A stretch of DNA of 64,000 nt, from assembly GCF_031844705.1 (NCBI RefSeq), contig NZ_CP134609.1, forward strand, positions 5,332,001 through 5,396,000, in the 5' to 3' direction. Of this stretch, positions 62,244 to 64,000 are shown piece by piece; within the stretch, counting starts at the first letter, position 1; each line of letters starts with the position of its first letter. The position numbers and the translations under genes are program-made. A model generated the notes under the pieces. It was not told where the DNA came from, did no database searches, and saw only the letters and a list, made by a program, of their open reading frames with translations. The DNA comes from Streptomyces sp. ITFR-16 (lineage in GTDB: Bacteria; Actinomycetota; Actinomycetes; Streptomycetales; Streptomycetaceae).

Positions 62244-63602
62244 CTATTTCTTGACGCGAACGGTCTTCGTGGAGCGCGTTTCGAGTGTCATCTCGTCCGC
62301 ATCCGCTACCTTCGCCTTCAGTCGCACAGTACCTGTCGCCGCGTCGACGACGTCTACCACCTTCGAAAGCAGTTTCGCAGTGTCCTCGTTCCCGGACGCC
62401 GATGCCAGCTGCACCGCACGGCCGAGTTTGGCCGTCGCGCCGTCGAAGTCTCCCGACTTGCGTGCATCGAGCCCCTGTTGGATGACTTGGGCCAGTTCCG
62501 CCTGACCCGTGTAGTGCGCGACCTGCGGATTGATCGAGGTCGAGGCCACCATGTCGTCCGTCCAGACCGCCCGTACCAGGCCCTGCGACAGCGTCTGGGG
62601 AGCCCCGCCCGCCGGGTCCGGAAGGATCAGCGAGACCCGGGCCGCGAGCATCTCCTGCCCGATGCCGGCCTCCGGCACCTGGACGCACACGTGGTAGTCG
62701 CGGGACTCGTCGCCCCAGGAACCCGTGGGGTAGTCCCCGGCCCGGGGACCCGCCTCGGTGCGGCGGTCGGTCAGCTCGGCGACCGTCGGCGCGACCTGCT
62801 TCACGAACTTGATCTCCACGCCGACCGGGGTCCAGAGCCGCAGCGCCACGTCCGCGACCTCCTTGCCCATCGCGTTCTCCATCATCTGCGTGAAGTCCGT
62901 GGCCAGCCCCGCCGGGTCGGCGACGATGTCGGCCGTGCCGAGCAGCGCCGAGGCGATCGCTGTGACCTCTTTCACTTCCCAGTCGGTGCCGACCCCGCGG
63001 GCGTCACAGGTGAACCGGCCCGCACACGCGTCGAGCGCGGCCCGCAGATCCTCCGGGGACTCGTGCTCGTTGCGCCCGTCCGTCAGCAGGATGCCGTGCC
63101 GGATGTCCACATCGGCGGCGCCCAGCAGCCGGTCGGCCAGCCGCAGCCAGGTCCCGATCGCCGTGCCGCCGCCCGCGCTCAGCCGGCGCAGCGCCTCCTT
63201 GGCCTGGGCCCGGGTCCCGGCGTCGGCCACCGCGAGCCGGCCGTTGCCCGGATAGACCTCCTTGGCGACGTGCGTGCCGCCGACCACGGCGAAGGAGGTG
63301 CCGTCGCGCAGGGTGTCGATGGCTGCCGCCGTAGCGTCGCGGGCGTTGCGCATCTTCGTCGGCGGGTAGTCCATCGAACCCGAACAGTCGACCATGATCA
63401 CGACGGCGGCGTCGGCCGTCCGGCCCGGGGCGAGCGTGGGCGCGATGCTCGCACCCGTCAGCGGGACACCCCCGGTGGTGCCGCCGCCGGTCGACGTGAC
63501 CGTGATGATGCCGTTGACCTCACGGCCGCCCTCGGGAAGAAATTCGTTCTGATACACCTCGACGGAGAACTGCGGCACGTTCGACTTGGAGAAGTTGGCC
63601 AT
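62244..63602 (-). CDS. VWA-domain protein of a phospho-signalling set
   Basis: A 452-residue cytoplasmic protein with no signal peptide. An N-terminal region (NVPQFSVEVYQNEFLPEGGR) precedes a von Willebrand A domain with intact MIDAS: VIMVDCSGSMDYPPTKM, then GGTAIGTWLRLADRLLGAAD and ILLTDGRNEHESPEDLRA. A beta-rich domain follows, then a helical C-terminal part with AELAQVIQQGLDARKSGDFD, a TPR-like helix pair. It may be a scaffold whose state is read by the FHA protein and reset by the PP2C phosphatase encoded on either side. ATG 63602 has GGAG 8 bases upstream. Confidence 0.9.
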   Translation of the reverse strand: MANFSKSNVPQFSVEVYQNEFLPEGGREVNGIITVTSTGGGTTGGVPLTGASIAPTLAPGRTADAAVVIMVDCSGSMDYPPTKMRNARDATAAAIDTLRDGTSFAVVGGTHVAKEVYPGNGRLAVADAGTRAQAKEALRRLSAGGGTAIGTWLRLADRLLGAADVDIRHGILLTDGRNEHESPEDLRAALDACAGRFTCDARGVGTDWEVKEVTAIASALLGTADIVADPAGLATDFTQMMENAMGKEVADVALRLWTPVGVEIKFVKQVAPTVAELTDRRTEAGPRAGDYPTGSWGDESRDYHVCVQVPEAGIGQEMLAARVSLILPDPAGGAPQTLSQGLVRAVWTDDMVASTSINPQVAHYTGQAELAQVIQQGLDARKSGDFDGATAKLGRAVQLASASGNEDTAKLLSKVVDVVDAATGTVRLKAKVADADEMTLETRSTKTVRVKK

Positions 63603-63691
63603 CTGATCGGCTCCTTGAGGCTCCACGTGTCAGATGAAGACAGGCGTACGGACAAAGGCGTCGGAAATGCGGGTGCGGGGCGGAACGGGAC

Positions 63692-64000
63692 TCACCCGCC
63701 GCTGTAGGCGGATCCTGCCCCTTGAGGTGATACGGCGAACGGCAGCAGCGCCACTGTTACGTTGTCGTGGCCCCCGCCGTCCAGGGCGTGGCCCACCAGC
63801 ACCTGGGCGCCGTGCAGCGGCCGTTCGTAGGCGTCGGCGGGCACCGCGGCGGCCATCTCGGCGGCGGACTCCGCGTAGTTCCACAGGCCGTCCGTGCAGA
63901 CCACCACCAGGCCGGGGCGGTCCGGTTTGAACGACGCGGTGTGCGGCTCCAGTTCGTAGGAGTCGGCGCCGAGCCAGCCCGTGATGGCGTGCGCCCGCTC
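63692..64000 (-). CDS. PP2C-type Ser/Thr protein phosphatase, C-terminal part
   Basis: The window edge cuts the gene; only about 102 C-terminal residues are seen. Motifs include RAHAITGWLGADSYELEPHT, VVCTDGLWNYAESAAEMAAA (metal-binding Asp-Gly) and GGGHDNVTVALLPFAV (final metal-binding Asp-Asn), all standard for the PPM family. It removes phosphate from Ser/Thr proteins, most likely in the pathway read by the FHA protein downstream. The start lies beyond 64000. Confidence 0.9.
   Translation of the reverse strand, partial: ERAHAITGWLGADSYELEPHTASFKPDRPGLVVVCTDGLWNYAESAAEMAAAVPADAYERPLHGAQVLVGHALDGGGHDNVTVALLPFAVSPQGAGSAYSGG

Overview
The window is chromosomal DNA of a Streptomyces. It is very GC-rich with strong G/C bias at third codon positions, uses many GTG and some TTG starts, and has many 4-base ATGA/GTGA gene overlaps. 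It also carries actinomycete-specific families: XRE/DUF5753 with DUF397, SsbB, paired large GTPases, and a thioester surface protein with an LAETG sorting motif. The order RecD2, citrate synthase, copper ATPase, inositol genes, GTPases/ssbB matches what I remember of the right-central part of the S. coelicolor core chromosome.

Layout. Positions 1-8100 are an accessory segment. It holds the 3' part of a type I restriction-modification locus (hsdS end, hsdM), a decayed ATPase/HNH endonuclease pair that looks like a broken Septu-type defence module, an XRE/DUF397 regulator pair facing two small unknown genes, a HEPN-family gene, a gene remnant and a small membrane protein. Positions 8244-12000 hold recD2 and citrate synthase. 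Positions 12520-15510 hold a copper efflux ATPase and a copper chaperone behind a CsoR-like operator. Positions 15528-18860 hold a TetR regulator divergent from an MMPL exporter. A small HTH protein and a secreted peptidoglycan-binding protein follow.

Positions 20004-27262 are a myo-inositol catabolic cluster: an IolE/IolH-like isomerase divergent from iolC, an aldolase-fold gene, iolB, iolD and iolA/mmsA. The five forward genes form an operon; the first three junctions are ATGA overlaps and the last gap is 12 bases. Then come a VC0807-type membrane protein, DUF4291, a small P-loop kinase, a hydrolase-ABC ATPase fusion with its permease, a VWA lipoprotein and a DUF1772 protein. Positions 35388-40492 encode a rhamnose-type ABC importer (rhaT-P-Q-S) plus rhamnose mutarotase on the minus strand, preceded by a promoter and a TGAAA-GG-TTTCA operator. 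A tRNA-Arg(UCU) lies at 40828-40900.

Positions 41212-47074 hold two coupled dynamin-like GTPases, ssbB and a thioester surface protein, a set that suggests chromosome, septum and envelope work during development. A short atypical insert follows (47242-48487: an unknown coiled-coil protein and DUF4240). Next are ettA, a thioesterase and an unknown gene. A three-gene MacB/FtsX-type ABC system (51483-58532) has its most upstream permease cut by an in-frame TAG. The window ends with a truncated haemoglobin, an FAD oxidoreductase/MarR pair sharing one palindromic operator, and an FHA, VWA and PP2C signalling set running off the right edge.

The most notable points are the decayed ATPase-HNH module, the HEPN gene beside it, the exported-hydrolase/ABC-ATPase fusion, the amber-interrupted permease, the mosaic codon usage in copA, and the shared MarR operator. 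I found no CRISPR array, insertion sequence or prophage.
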